NCBI RefSeq assembly: GCF_910591885.1
Contig: NC_063271.1
Location: 14,005,001-14,069,000 of the forward strand
Direction: 5' to 3'
Length of the DNA: 64,000 bases
Origin: Bombus terrestris
Lineage: Eukaryota > Arthropoda > Insecta > Hymenoptera > Apidae
Numbering within the stretch: the first letter of the stretch is position 1; every line of letters starts with the position of its first letter. The position numbers and the translations under genes are program-made. The notes beneath the pieces are model-generated. The model saw only the letters and a list, made by a program, of their open reading frames with translations. It was not told the DNA's origin and searched no databases. Positions 21,842 through 35,657 of the stretch are shown one piece after another.

Positions 21842-24800
21842 CAGGAAAAGGGATTTATTAAAAAATGAGTGGAAATGTTGAATATTTGAATATATCTTTG
21901 TTGATTTTCTGTTAGTCAAAGACATTTCTATCATTGGAACAAATTTACCAATTGTTATCTTGCAATTATATATAGTTCAATTGACAATCCAGAGGATACA
22001 AGTGCCACTCTGCCACGAAGCTTACAAAAATCAGATAAGAATAAAATAGAAAAGGTCAGTATTAACTATTAGTAATATTAGTTTTATTTAAAAAATGCAA
22101 TATATGCATTATTCGTAGTAGCTAAATATATACTTGTTTATATAGATTATCGTGACAAAAGTATCACGTGTTAGCAAAGATATATCATAGATATAATAAA
22201 TAATAAATAATGAATATTTAGTTCTAGAAATATTTGCTATTTTGCTTCACACATTTGATGTATTATACAAACAGGATTGAATATATTATAAATACGTATA
22301 CTGTTACATTCGTGGTAGCTGGCACTTTCTTTGTTCAAAATAGGAATTACTTAATCTCGATTAAATGTAAAAGATTACCTCAAAGATTAAACGTAATAAA
22401 CATGGAAAGATGTAGCAAACATAAGTACATACATAAAAATTGCAATAACTAAGTATTGAACTTTGATTCCATCTCTCGTATCGCTTTGATATGCTTGCAA
22501 TGGATTTTCAGTTTTGTCTTGACAATTTCTAAAAACAAAAGGTATTTAAAAAATAGAAAGATATCAGAAAGTCCTTTCAATAATTTCTTCCTTTTAGAGA
22601 AACTCAAATGTTTGCATACATGCAATTTGTTCTCTTTTAAGCAAAAGTATATCGAACATTATAAAATTTGTATAAAGTAAGAATGATCTGTTAGTTTATA
22701 AAGAGTTACATATGTCCCTTAAGGAATGAACGACTTATTGAACGACCTGCGTGGATTTTCAAAGTCACTTAATATTTACCTTAATCTGTATAGAAAATTT
22801 CTATAAAATCATCTCCTAATGATATCAAAACTTCAGAGTTTGAAACTACGAAAAGCAACTGTGTTCTCTGATGTAAATATTCTGTAGCGAGCTGCACTGT
22901 GTTATCCTTCGTTCGAGGAACAGCTTCCTCGATTCCAAGCTTACGTATATCTGAACCTTAGACCAAAAGAAAGTCTATTGTAACCCTATGTTATTGGGAT
23001 CACAGGATGACATGGCGTAGAAGATAAATGGTAGTACATATTCTGTTTCGTCCGTAAACCCAACTGTATAGTCTGACGATCCGTGTTCAGCACAGGAAAT
23101 AGTGCTTTGTCTATAGCCACAACACGGTAGTTACCTGTGCCAAAATATGTAATGCATATTTCCTTTGTTTTATATATAAAAGCTTATGCTGCACTATCTT
23201 ATCTTCCAAAATATTTTCATATCATCTTTGAAGAGATTAACAACACTGTAATATAAGAACAGATTTTCTTACACACCTGTATATCTGACAACTATAAAGA
23301 TACGAGTTTAAAACTTCAATTAACTTTTGCTATATCCTTTATAGTACCTGTGACAATAACTAGGGATTTATGACATGTCAGCTGCAATCGAGGTCAAAGC
23401 AGCCATAAATGAAAGACAAGTTTAACTGGCAACGTTAAAAATCTTATATCCTGAACGACCATGGTATAATTTTTTTGATTTTGTAGTGCTAAACAATAAA
23501 TAACCATATATATACCTGTAATATTCTTTCATATATTTATGTTGGGTATTTTAAAGCATTGTCAACATTAATCACATGAAAAGTAGTAAGATGATTTAAG
23601 TAATAAAATTTTCAAAAGCTTTTTAGATATTTTTTTACTTGTAAAAGCAAGTCAAAAGCTTTTTATGAAAGCATGTATCTAACAAACGTAGATTATTTCA
23701 AAGTAATACGTTGGATTAATGAATTTAATATATTCTCAAAGAACGCTAATTGCTCGTTAAATTCTTTGTAAGTAAATCTCTTCCTTTTTACGATGAAAGT
23801 ATTTCTTAGTAAAATAATAACATAAACAGTGTTATATCTCCTGGGATTGTAAAAGTAAGATAGAAATTGGACCTTTAAAGGATTAGTTTCTTGGGATCTG
23901 TTTAATAATCGTTCTAATATTATATGAATCTATTATATAAATTTACATTATATAAATTATATTTTTAATAATTTAGTAAATAACAATATAAACTGTGTTT
24001 CTGTATTTACAAGCACGCTGTATATTCAGAATGTTTTTTTTTTTTAGTTTTATGATATTTAGAGAGATACTAATAAGTTTATAATATTTATAATATTTAA
24101 AAAATATGCTCTTTCATTAAAAAAAAAAAAAGAAAAGAAATAGTAAATCAAATTTGAAATTACTTAAATAAAAAGTGTGGAAGCTGCAATATAATTTTTA
24201 TTTTCAGAGAATCTACATCAGAAACGTACCTAATTATTTTTTCTATTACTACTTGATATAAAAAGTTTACGTTTCAAAGAAAGTTGTACAAAAGCTGAGA
24301 ACAATTACAATTACATTAAGATCAATACTTCTATATGTGTTTATTAACCATGTTAATAAAATATACTTTGACAATAATATGTTTTGAATAAAATATACTC
24401 ATAATAAACTTATATAATGTAACTTTTTAGAAAATCTAAAGCATGCTTTCCGATAATAATCTACAAAATGTGAACGGTGCAGAGAATCTTTATTCATAAA
24501 AGTTTTGTCCTTAACTAGTTAATTTTTCAGCTACAGTGTGAAATTAAAATTTCCACCGTTTTGAAAATCTTGTCGTTACTGTGGCAGCTACACAGAGCTT
24601 CGACGAAAGTCGCTACAGACTGGCAAACGAGAACGCTTTGTAAATAGCAGCTTAATTATACAGACTCTCGTACTATGCAAAGCAAATCGGGAGCACGAAC
24701 AAGGAGAGCTCTGACCAAGGTTGAACTATCCCTATCTTCAGGTAGAAACATAGAATACGCACATACTTTAACCGCACACGTATATTTATTCTCACATGTA

Positions 24801-24904
24801 TATACAAATACTAAAATAAATGTATACGATGCTACGTGGTAACAGTGCATATGCATGGATAGATACGTACATACATAGGTGCATGATTCAAGAGAAATAA
24901 ATAT
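21842..24904. other. AT-rich non-coding
   Basis: Short frames at 22234-22680 have no motif. A less AT-rich patch at 22860-23130 may be conserved non-coding. Poly-A/T tracts lie at about 24035-24050 and 24119-24132. Confidence 0.5.
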
Positions 24905-25345
24905 ACAGTAGAGCCCTTACAGGGTGGGAGATACGGTTATACGAGACCTATGGCGCAAAAACTAAAATATATTTGTTTTTGAAATAACGCAACTATTCTG
25001 TACGGAAATAATTGTCACGCAATACATAATCTTTCTTATTTTATAGAAGTTAATGCACAATTATGATTTTCGAGTCAATTAAAAGCATACACATATTTGC
25101 ATGTAACACATGTGTAAAGCTTGCAACAAAGCACAAAGAGCAAGCACAGCAAATCAATTAAAAATACTGCTCTTATTCGTGTACCTTGTTTTAGGGCAAT
25201 AATGTACTTTCGCATCTGTAAAATTTGCTATCATGTGCACGTATACAAATTTTTTTTAAACAATATTAGGATTACGTTATACGCGGGAGCAATTTTCTGG
25301 TTACATTATATGAGTACATTATATGCGTTATATGGGATACTATAC
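24905..25345. repeat. Possible pogo/Tigger-type MITE remnant
   Basis: The left edge CAGTAGAGCCCTTACAGGG and the reverse complement of the right edge (about TATAGTATCCCATATAACGC) share a CAGTAGNNCCCNTATAACGC-like pattern seen again at 47096-47427. Such ends are typical of pogo-related insect elements. The arms are badly decayed and no transposase is seen, so this is tentative. Confidence 0.25.
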
Positions 25346-28300
25346 ATAGGCATATATATATATATATTTATATCTATACGTGCGTGCATTTTAGCGAAAT
25401 AAATACATATATACATAGTAGTGAAATACCTGTCCGTTTGCATTTGTCTAACTAATCAGCTAGGGAGTGGGAAGCTATGATAAATGTCTACATATATTGT
25501 CAGGCGGTTCTCGAAGATTATACCCGAGTTTCACTTCGAAGCTAAGATATTCTGGGAGTTCACCAGCTAACTATTAACTGTATCTAATTACAAGGGTTGA
25601 TGCGACATAGATGTCTAATTAATGGCTTCGAGATTTATACAGGGATGCGCGTGAGAGTTTCGACCATGTTGCATAAGACATCTCGATGATGAATGTCTTT
25701 CGTATTTCGTTTCTGGTCCCAACCACCGCTGACTGAATTTAGTCCAACACGAATCCAGGTTGTTGTCGCGGAACGTTGTAATGCCAGGTACAAGCAATGT
25801 TACTTTGTACATTGAATTTACACGATCGTAATTAAACGAACGTTTGCAACATTACGGAACCATCGACTTAAATATTCCATGATTTCAGCTTTATTATCGC
25901 GAAATATTAACATCGTAGCGTAAAAATGTTGATTCGGTGAAGGAAACTTACATTGAAAGTCAAAATATCATAAAAATTTTAATACTCATGTGTTTGTTCC
26001 TTTTACGAACCTTCCTGAATGCGAACTGGATCCATTCTAAAATTCTACGACATTATTTCTCAATATGTTCATAGAATTTGAAAAGAAATACATGAAATAT
26101 AACTGATAACAGTAAACTACTATTTTGTTCCAAATATTTCGTGGAATTATATTATATCAAGGTATCATTTATTACAAATTTCTATACATGCTGATAAATA
26201 TACTGAATATAATTACAAATTGAATAAAAGTTGTTAATACTTCAGTATTGAAGTAACCTCAATATTTTAGGTAAATGAATTTCGATATAGGTAGTTTCTA
26301 AAATATTGTACAGTGAACTTCATTTTTTTTCGAAAGTTTAACATAAAGAGTATGTAAGCATAAATATTTTTATTGTTCTAGAAGTTTAAGAGAAAATTAT
26401 TTATTCTTAAAATGAACGTAGTTTGTCACGACCTACTGATATTTCCTAAATAGACATCTGTAGTTACACACATATGTACAATAATAACTGGAGCTAGGAA
26501 TAAAACTTCCTTTCCCAATTTATCGTATAAGTAGCATCGTTTAGAAAACTTGATTGGTATAATATAATCAATTCGGAATCTTGGTACAACCGATTAAAAT
26601 TATCAATAGTAGAAGAATCGAATAAGTATGAATTTAAATACAACTTTGTCATTAATAAAATTACCATTTTGTATAACGATCACTGTTACCCTTTATCCGA
26701 TGTATAAATATCATTTTTATTTCCTCTCTTCAGAAGAATAAGTCCATGATTTTACGAGATACTGTAATCTTAAAATCAGTTTAATTTTATGGAAATCTTT
26801 CCTTTCAGATTTTATCAGAGAATCAGAAGAGGATTTATCATTTGTGTTTTATATTCCCAGAATCGAATGTGTATAAATCAGGAAAATGATCAATATATAG
26901 GAGGGTTAAAACCATTGATCACTTAATGGAGTGTGAGAATTTTTTAACTTCAAAAAATTTGCTTTTCACAAAGTTTCCTTCAATCCTCGTTAAAAAGTCA
27001 CTTTCCATAACTAAAAAACAAGCGAAGTAACTCAATCCTGAACCATTAATCCATCTTAACTTCCACTTGAGACATGTCGTTCTATTAAAATCTATCATTG
27101 ATCTTAAAACGTTTTTTCAATTCTACTTCGTTAGTTTTAAATAATTTAACTTACAATGAACGTATAACAATGCTTAAAGAACGAAATTAGTTTGATAACG
27201 CAAGTTTCTATTACTTGCACAACAACAAAAAAAGATGATATATATATGATGGATAAAAGTTTTGCATTTAATGTCACAAAAGTTAAACAATTAAACTCGA
27301 ATGGATCTTTGATTAAACTTAATAATTACTTTTATACGAACAAGTATTCAGAAATGTAAAACCTTGCATTAGATCGAAGTTTTATATCAAGTTAATTTTA
27401 TTAATCTACATTCTAGCATAATGAGCAATTATCACACATCTTTCTCAAACACTTTCCTTTATATTAATTCAATACTTAATTACTTTTATTTATTGCTGTT
27501 TAATTAATCGAAACTCATCACAATACATCTTACAATCAAACTTCTATGTAACTTATGTTGTTAGGACCTACTTGTACTTCTTCTGTTACGAAGTCCTCGG
27601 ATAAAATAAAATTATGAGATCAGATTATCCTCATCTTTAGTATTTCACTGACCTAGTTCCTGCTAACTTTTCTCTTTCCTTAAACTGAAATTAAAGTTGG
27701 TTTGCGTCTATCTCTCAAAATGAATTCACTTTTAAAACTTTTAGAAAACATATTAGTAGGGCAAACACGCGCGCAATGTACTCTATGGAGAAGGAAATCC
27801 TTATCAAGGTACAACTATGATGAATAATATGCGGGAATTTCCAGTTTTATTAGATTAACATTATTTCTATTGTTTACTAATACTATATTAATTGATCAAT
27901 AGTTTTGAAACATTTTACAGAGTTCACCATTTTCAATCTGATACTGAATATATGACGGCTAGAACGTATGGTGAAAGCTGGTTTCGCACGTAACAAGAGA
28001 CATTGAACAATGTATAGTTTTATTATTTTTATTCGTAACTGATACGTAAAATTCGTTATGTTGCGAGTTCGCTGTGAGAAGATCGGGCAAGAAACAAAAT
28101 ACTTCGAAAATGAAAAGTTTATCTGTACAATTTCCAATTAAATGGGCATTGATTTGCTCTTTCCATTCACAGGTTATCGTGTTATCGGGTTGTGCGCTGT
28201 AATTGGGATTTCGACTTATTCGAGTTCAATAACTTATTACATATTTTAGATTTAAGATTAATTTGGTTTATTTCAACACTGCTATTTAATGATTCTACGT

Positions 28301-31300
28301 TACATATTTGCAAATCAAAGCAAATAATTACAAATTATAATTTTATACACTTCAACATCTATTCATTTTATGACGCGCTTCGTTTTAATTTATAATCATT
28401 ACAATCCACCCTATGACTGGAAACAAACCATTGAAAACTTAATAAACTTGCTACGTATAAGTACGTAATTTAGGAAATGCAAGTGTGGACGAAATACACG
28501 TAAATTTAATATAATAATTTTCTCTTTATCAATAATTTACATAATTGTTTGGCTTTATACTATTGTTATGTTAATTTCGCTTAGGTATTGAAGAACTAAA
28601 TCAATAAGCAATTGTGAAATTTTTGTCGTGCTGCAAATTTGCTAATTATAGGTACGTACATATAACGATATGCCAGTTACTGAACGGACAGGCGTATATG
28701 TTTAGAACATAGAAATTGTATCAATAAACCTGTGGAAACCTTTGCTTTTATTACATATATACGAGACCTGATGTCAAACAATACATAAGTATTGACTCGT
28801 GACCTATATAATTTATACCTACTTTATATTTAGCATAGTACGCAACTGTACGAGACTATCATGCAAAGATTCCATTTTTTATATCGTAGCAATTGAAATC
28901 TTCATGTAAAGATTACATGTTCTGTGGTACATTGAATATGGAATAAACTAAACAGTTACAATTAGAATAAATTATTTGTTTATACTACTAACTTACAAAT
29001 TATTAAAAAACGAATAAATAGAATAAATTAAATAAAAATAAAAATATAGTATACCGCTACAGTAAAAAAAAAACTCGAACTGATGATCGGATCATGGAAG
29101 CTATCAGACTAGAAATTCACTATAATTTTTGTTCCAGCAACGACAATCGTCGATTTTCTCAGAAAATAGATCATTGCAAGTAGATTGTTTCCTCATATGT
29201 CCATCTTATTGAATAAAGGATAGATTGAATCATCGTATCTTATTACGAAGAGCAAACTTTCTTAGAAAATAAAAAAAAAAAAAAACAAAATTGTGAAAGC
29301 AATCTTCAAGAATTTTTATTGTTTAATTCAGTTGGGCACCAAAAATTGAGATTACAAACTTTCTAGTTAATGAGATTCCTTTTATAAGTTTAGTTTAAAG
29401 AATACGGAAGATCAAGAAGAAACTTAACTAGGTACTTGAATGTCCTGACAATATAAATATTAAAGATTGAAAATTATTTCAAACTTTGTTGCAAGTTCGG
29501 CCATGACTTTACAGTGGAAGTACGAGTTCCCGAGTTACAAAATAAGATCGAAGAGTTACTGAATTTTCAGAAGTTCATTATAATCCATTAGAATGAATTT
29601 CGATAGAAAAATCTCATATCCATATACCATCCAGATATGATCTGCATATCCCTAAAATTCCATAATTTTCTAATTTTTCTCGATGGAGAATTTTCTTTGA
29701 AAATACAACTGCCGTTCCATTTTATTACCGATCATTTCTGATCAAACTTGTTTTTTTTTGAGAGATTGGATTGCGTGTGTGAGTAACTAGTTTCAAGAAC
29801 GTAGTGTCCTTCTAATATATGTTCGCATTTTTCTTATCTGTCATAAGAAATGTAGAAGCCAATAGATAAGGAAACTGCAATTTTGACTATTTTCGTGGAT
29901 CTGTTGTATGACTAAAATTATTATCTCCCGCTCAGGTATGTTCACACATAATAAAGTAAAACATTTATAAATAATAAATCGTAACAAATGTTTCATGTAT
30001 ATGAATTTATTTGATGAACAAAATATCCAAATAACAGAATAAAAAATTCTCCAGTTATAACAATTTTACTTTCAATAAATATTAATCGAACCATACCTGT
30101 CTTTCTTTTTAAATAACAACCTATTATTTAAAAATTTGTTTGGTAGCAAAACATTAGGTAAATGTATGCATGTATACAAGCAAATATACATCGAAAAATT
30201 GAATGTTCCATTGAGTTGCTTTTACTTGAAAATAAATAATTCCTGATGAAATAATATTGTCTATTGAATAAAATATTGCTTTAGTCAAGAGTTAATCGCA
30301 TCAAATGCTTCGCTAATTGTGCAAACAGTGACTTGCATGTATTCAAGTCCATTACAGTTTCTAAAAGTTATATTATTCAAAACAAAAACTAAACAAAAAA
30401 TATTTTACTTAAATAATACAGAGCGGGATTTTATTTTGAATTATTTTGTTTGCATTATTACTTATATTACATCGTAACCACTAGTGGAATTAACAATTAC
30501 CATTTAACATAAATTTCAGTCATAAAAAATTTAATTTCGGTAATATTTGTTCCCTAATCTTAATTGGATGCATGCATGTATCATTTCAAATTGTTTTTTT
30601 GGTAACCTTCGAAATACGTATACCGATTTATTGTCATTTCTGTTTTAAATTGCTTAAATATTTCACTGAACCGAATAAACCGCAGACCTGGCGGCTACAT
30701 GCGATTTACGCTAATTCATTAGTCTAAAACCGATAACGCGGAGCATAAACGTTGAAAGAGATTGGAGGAGAGAGCGAGAAAGGGAAATTCACAAAACCAA
30801 GCATAATCAGTTACTGTGGTTACTTTATCGATGGGCTGTATTTAGAAATTCCATCATACACTTATAACCAAATATTTTGAATGCACATTGGAATCAGAGT
30901 AAGAAATTGGCATTAAGCGTTAAAATGTGATATTGTATTACCATAATATATGAATACTAAAGTATAATCCAGTTTTGAAATTTACTAAAACTACTTTGCA
31001 ACAAACTTCGAAATAAAACTTAATATATTATGTATATATATATCACTTTAAACAAAATTATAGTAGTATTATACACATACTTTTTACAATTATTATAAAT
31101 TGTTATTAAATAAATTGTGAAATAATGTATATAGTATTAAACATAAATTGCTATATTTATAACTTGAATAGTAAAGTCGATCGGTGATTATATGTATAGG
31201 AAGAAATTGCTCAGAATGCGGACCTTGTCGATATATTTCAAGTTCATTGAAATCGGCGAGGTTGCCTCTATTCTCAATAATTGCCGTTAAATGTTATGGA

Positions 31301-31789
31301 AATATATACATATTTATAACATACGAAAACGTATTATTGCAACAGAACTAAAATATTATTTTAAACTACTACAGTACATGATTGCATAGCTGTATTCATC
31401 CTATAGTGTTCTCTAGTTATTTCATTTGGGCTTCTCTCAGTTATTGTATTATCTCTATATATACCACAATCTATTGGATACGGTTATGAAATTGTATTAT
31501 TTCAGATATTTAATTTCGTAGCGAAAATATTTTTATTTGTATATTTCAGTGACATTAAATACTATTATACTGTAGGCACTTGAAATTTGCCCAACATTCT
31601 TAAATAAAATAAAAAGAAAAATGAGAAAGAGTAAAGTTTGTGTTGCAATTATTCACTTATACCATAACAGCATATATATAGAATATTCTTTCTACTTTTA
31701 ATTATTTATACAATATATCATATAATTGGTATAATATGTAATATGCAGGTATAATATATTATATGATACATATAATGCAATCCTCGTCA
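25346..31789. other. Long AT-rich non-coding stretch
   Basis: No element or gene is recognised. Less AT-rich patches at 25500-25830, 27950-28200 and 30670-30840 are candidates for conserved regulatory DNA. Poly-A tracts lie near 29065-29075 and 29270-29286. No tRNA-like cloverleaf was noticed. Confidence 0.5.
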
Positions 31790-32210
31790 TTGGCCGTTTC
31801 TACATCGTGCATATGGACTATTATGGAAGAACTCGCCAACATTTCCCAAGCTTTATGATACGACGGACTTTAGTTTTATAGCGACCTTTCAATAGCAGCG
31901 ACATTAGCGATTCAAATTGTGTTCCACGTTTACGATCCATTTTCACGCGGCGTTGTTTTACCGTTTTCCCATTGGAAACCCTGTTGTCCTATACGAACTT
32001 GTTATGTGAAGGAGACCAACATACATTCGGACAACGAGAAAACAGACCGATCTTAACGACCTCACAGGACCTTTTTCTTTCAACGATCACATTCTTTGTG
32101 ACTACAAATCCTGGATCGACTTTATTCCCTGCGAAATGGGTCTGTAGAAATGTCTCCACTTCTTTTCAAATGCATGTTAAAGTACTTGAGACTTTTCCTT
32201 CTATCTAAAT
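31790..32210. other. Less AT-rich block, possible regulatory sequence
   Basis: Composition is clearly less AT-rich than the surroundings, with CpG-containing pieces such as TTTTCACGCGGCGTTG. The plus frame at 31972-32208 (78 codons) starts at an internal ATG and shows no family motif; the other frames are interrupted. Best read as a candidate conserved non-coding element. Confidence 0.3.
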
Positions 32211-32479
32211 GATAAGTGGAAGGTATTTCGTAGATTTTCCAAAAGATTCAAATTTCATTCGTGAACAATTTCTGTCTTTTATTGAAAATTTTGAAACACA
32301 TTTATTTGTCTCACGAATTATAAATATTATTTGTGTATTTTATTATATTATATATTATTATATTATATTACATTATATTTATATTTGTAAAAATATTATT
32401 TATATTATTTTTCTTTTTATCAATTTAACTTCGTACAAAAAGATGCAGCATTGCTAATACAAGTACAGTAATAAAATTA

Positions 32480-33190
32480 GCTTATACCAATTAACAAAGC
32501 AGTTCAGCAATTTCGTATCCGAGGAATATATCACGAAGAAGTTCACCCTCTACTATACATATAACAATGAAGCACAGCAATATGATTTTACCCGAAGCAT
32601 GTGAGACCGATAGTCTCTTTGAACCGTATGCAACCAAATTCATGACTTTGAGACAATCAATCGGTTTCCTTGCAGATGTATATGTACATACAGCTGAAAT
32701 AACGAAGCCAATATCTTTTATATCTAAGGCCTCTAATATATTTAATATATTTCACAAATTATATACAATATATACAAAAGTTATTTTGCATCAATTAATC
32801 TCCTACTACGAAGTCTGTGTACTGGCTCACAGCCAGTCAATCAAAACTGAGCAAAAATAACGAATTACATATGTACAAGGGCATCGTCAAACCCATTTGG
32901 ACATGTGGACTGCAGATTTTAGACATGGCTCCCAAATCGAATATTAAAAAAATTGAAGATCTCCAATCTAACATTTTGAGATCCATTTAAAGCCATGGTT
33001 TGTAAGAAACGACGATATAAAAAAATATTGAAAATCTCCTCAACTGAAGAGGAAATTATAGTTCATGTCAAAACACACTTGAACAGAATAAACAGTCACA
33101 GGAAGCCACTTGCTAAAAACTGCTTTTTAAGTATCTCCAGAAGAATTAAAAGGAAATACCCGACTTATCTGCTCATGCTCAACCAATAGT
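32480..33190 (+). pseudogene. Jockey-clade non-LTR retrotransposon, C-terminal RT fragment
   Basis: In one frame (to a stop at 32988) the text includes KSVYWLTASQSKLSKNN, MYKGIVKPIWTCG and SNIKKIEDLQSNILRSI. This matches the Jockey-clade sequence after the RT core, 'YWLLGxxSxLSxxNKLLLYKxILKPIWTYGxQLWG...SNIxxIQxFQxKxLRxI'. After a frameshift, PWFVRNDD appears, and after a second shift in a poly-A run the final domain KILKISSTEEEIIVHV...THLNRINSHRKPLA...SRRIKRKYP ends at a stop at 33189. This is the usual order of the clade's C-terminus. Upstream, from about 32480, traces are too decayed to align. Two frameshifts and one stop show it is dead. It is a different family from the element at 3.2-4.5 kb, which has RNase H. 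Confidence 0.8.
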
Positions 33191-33759
33191 ATATCACACA
33201 TAAAAATACACAATACTTCATCTACTCTAACGATTGTCGGTAAATATATCGAAGTCATTACGATACTGAAAATAAAACTCATTAAAAAGGACGTAATTAA
33301 TTGTATTAAACAATTAGGAACATTTAATAAAGGAGATATAGGAAAACTTATAATATTATATCTAGAATATTATATCTTCGTATAAAATTATGTTTTATAT
33401 AATAATATTTACATTTGTTTGTGTATATTTATTACTATCAATTTAGAATGTTTCTGTATGATATATAATTACATATATTTGGATGTATCTGATAATATAA
33501 AAAATATTTCTCTATTTATTTCTATTCTATTGTAAGAATACTTTTCTTTCTATCACTGTATTTAAGTTTCATAGAATTGCAATTTTTAGAGAAATATGTT
33601 ATTATTTGATATTTAATATCCAGTAACAATCTTCAACAATTTTACTAATCTATAGTAATATATAATGTTAATAAATGGGCAAATCAAGTTGAGCTTTTGC
33701 ATTATATGTACATTTCATTTATTATTCATTTATTATATAAACTTCTATTATTATATTAT
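33191..33759. other. AT-rich non-coding
   Basis: May include the 3' untranslated tail of the Jockey fragment. No other feature seen. Confidence 0.5.
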
Positions 33760-34330
33760 TGTAGTATCGTGAGGAAAAAACCTGGTTAGAAACTAACCAA
33801 AACAATATCGTCTGTCTTTCGGTTATTAGTTTATATAGAAAAAAGCCTATGTGACTAAAGTCACCTAGTTAACAGGATGGGATTAGAGAGAGGAAAAAAA
33901 TAGCGCTAGTGGAGGGGGATGATTTTAATTCAAAGAATTGTTGATCGAGAAGTGTTGAGCGGTTGATCGGGAGCGTTGAGCGGTTAATCGAGAAGTGAAA
34001 GTGAGTCGAGAGGTCAGAGTTAATCGAGGAGTCGAAGAGTAGAATGGTTAGCGTTGTCAAGTTGCGAGAGGTGTTAGCGTTGTTGAGAGTAGAATTGTTA
34101 GCGTTGTGGAGTTGGGTGAATTACTAGCGTAGCTGAGAGGTCGAGTTGTTGGCGTTGTCCAGTTGCGTAAGTGGTCAAGTTAGAGTAAGATTGTTACAAT
34201 TAGTTCCATATTAAACAACCATTGTTCTCTGTCCAATTAATCTCTGTTATTTTTATTTATCTTAAATAAATAGTATTAGTAGAATTTTACAAATCTAAAT
34301 TATCTTAATCCTATCCTTTCCGATACTACA
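33760..34330 (+). mobile_element. Solo LTR, family A, opposite orientation
   Basis: 571 bp, with ends TGTAGTATCG and CGATACTACA and the 4-bp target duplication TTAT at 33756-33759 and 34331-34334. The last ~110 bp are the reverse complement of the left ends of the copies at 10024 and 15730, so in element sense this one is on the plus strand. The middle shows imperfect tandem repeats, such as GTTGAGCGGTTGATCGGGAG followed by a second GTTGAGCGGTTAATCGAGAA, and several GTTAGCGTTGT repeats at 34045-34165. This repeat-prone part corresponds to where the 9-bp array grew in the copy at 5539. Confidence 0.85.
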
Positions 34331-35458
34331 TTATCTTATATTATTTTAACTTACTTTAATAGTAAAATATTTGATGACATAGACAGCAATAAATGTTAAG
34401 GTAATCCACCGATTATAAAGCTACAGAAAATATCTTAAAGCAGCAGACGAAACTTGGTACGTTTCATTTAAAGTAAGCGCCCGAGGTTTAAGGAGGATTT
34501 CACGGCAGAAGGAGAAGTGAATTAGTTGCAATGCTAAGCCAATTTGATGCATGCCAATGGACACGCTAGGATGAAGAAATCTTACAGATTTCTATTGCGA
34601 ATGATGATTTGCTAATATGTATATTTATGTGAAAGATATTTAAAAGTTACCAACAAGGTGAAAACCTGCGGAAATCTATTCTAATCCGAATAAAATTAAA
34701 GGACATCTAGCTAGAAATGACAGAATTAAGAATTTATGACATAATTGGAGAGCTAATTAGCCTTAATTACCTAGGATGATTACACTTTTGGTGAAAATAT
34801 TTTTAAAAAAAGGTATTTCAAAATAAATGTCGTAAAACTTAAATGCACAATTAAGAAACCTACTTTAAAATTAAAGAATTTGGGAAATATGTAATATTTC
34901 TACCTATCTTGTTTTTATATGTAAATGCAAATGGCTTTTATACACGAAGAAGAATGTTTTATTAGTGTTATAGAATTGTTCGCACATAGTAGTCTCTGTA
35001 GAGTATTTTATAAAAATGAACTCGTTTCCAAAATACTTTGTAACATACAGGAAGATTAGTATTTTATTAAATAAATTAAATGTTATCCAATAATTAAGGC
35101 TATGTACAAATTAAAAAAAATAAATAATATAATAATAAGTACTAAACTATAACAAAAGTTAATTACCATTAAATACATGCATTAGAAAAATAATTATAAT
35201 TATTGTTTCGTGTAATGGAGATAGATACATAGATACGTTTCAAAATTGCTATCATAACTTATTGTTAAGTCTCATTAATTAGTAACTAACTAAATTGAAA
35301 TCTAATTAAGTTTTCATTCTTTTAAGTATACAGATCCAATAAAAAAATATTGTCTTATCTTAATTGAGATAAACTACTTGAAGAGCTTAATAAAATGTGA
35401 TGTCATTGAATTTCAATTGGAAAGAAAAATGTGCGACTCTTTTATGGAACTATCACTG
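34331..35458. other. AT-rich non-coding
   Basis: No recognised feature. Confidence 0.5.
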
Positions 35459-35657
35459 AAAATTATTTTCCACTTTGTCAAAAGTGAAGCAGCCACACCG
35501 TAACTGTGCCTACGAAGAAATAAATATCAAGAAGCACGTCGTGAAACACAGGGTACAAGGCAGGAAGGAAATAAAATACGAGTGCTGCCAAGAGTGCGAT
35601 GAACCGTACGAGGATTCGCCCGTTGGAAGACCAAATTTACCGTGGCACACGTGAAAA
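35459..35657 (+). other. Possible host coding exon with vicinal cysteines
   Basis: A stop-free plus frame of about 65 codons without its own ATG has codon use unlike the AT-driven frames around it. It includes KQPHRNCAYEEI, HRVQGRKEIKYECCQECDEP and YEDSPVGRPNLPWHT before TGA. The KYECC...EPYED order recalls the loop C of insect nicotinic acetylcholine receptor subunits (YxCCxEPYxDI), but there is a three-residue insertion and the next receptor segment (TFxxxxRRK) does not follow. A weak acceptor (AAGCAG at 35485-35490) and donor-like GTGAAA (35651) or GTGGGT (35658) exist. It may be a diverged exon, a relic, or a C-terminal exon of another secreted or membrane protein. The minus-strand frame here is a shadow. 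Confidence 0.3.
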
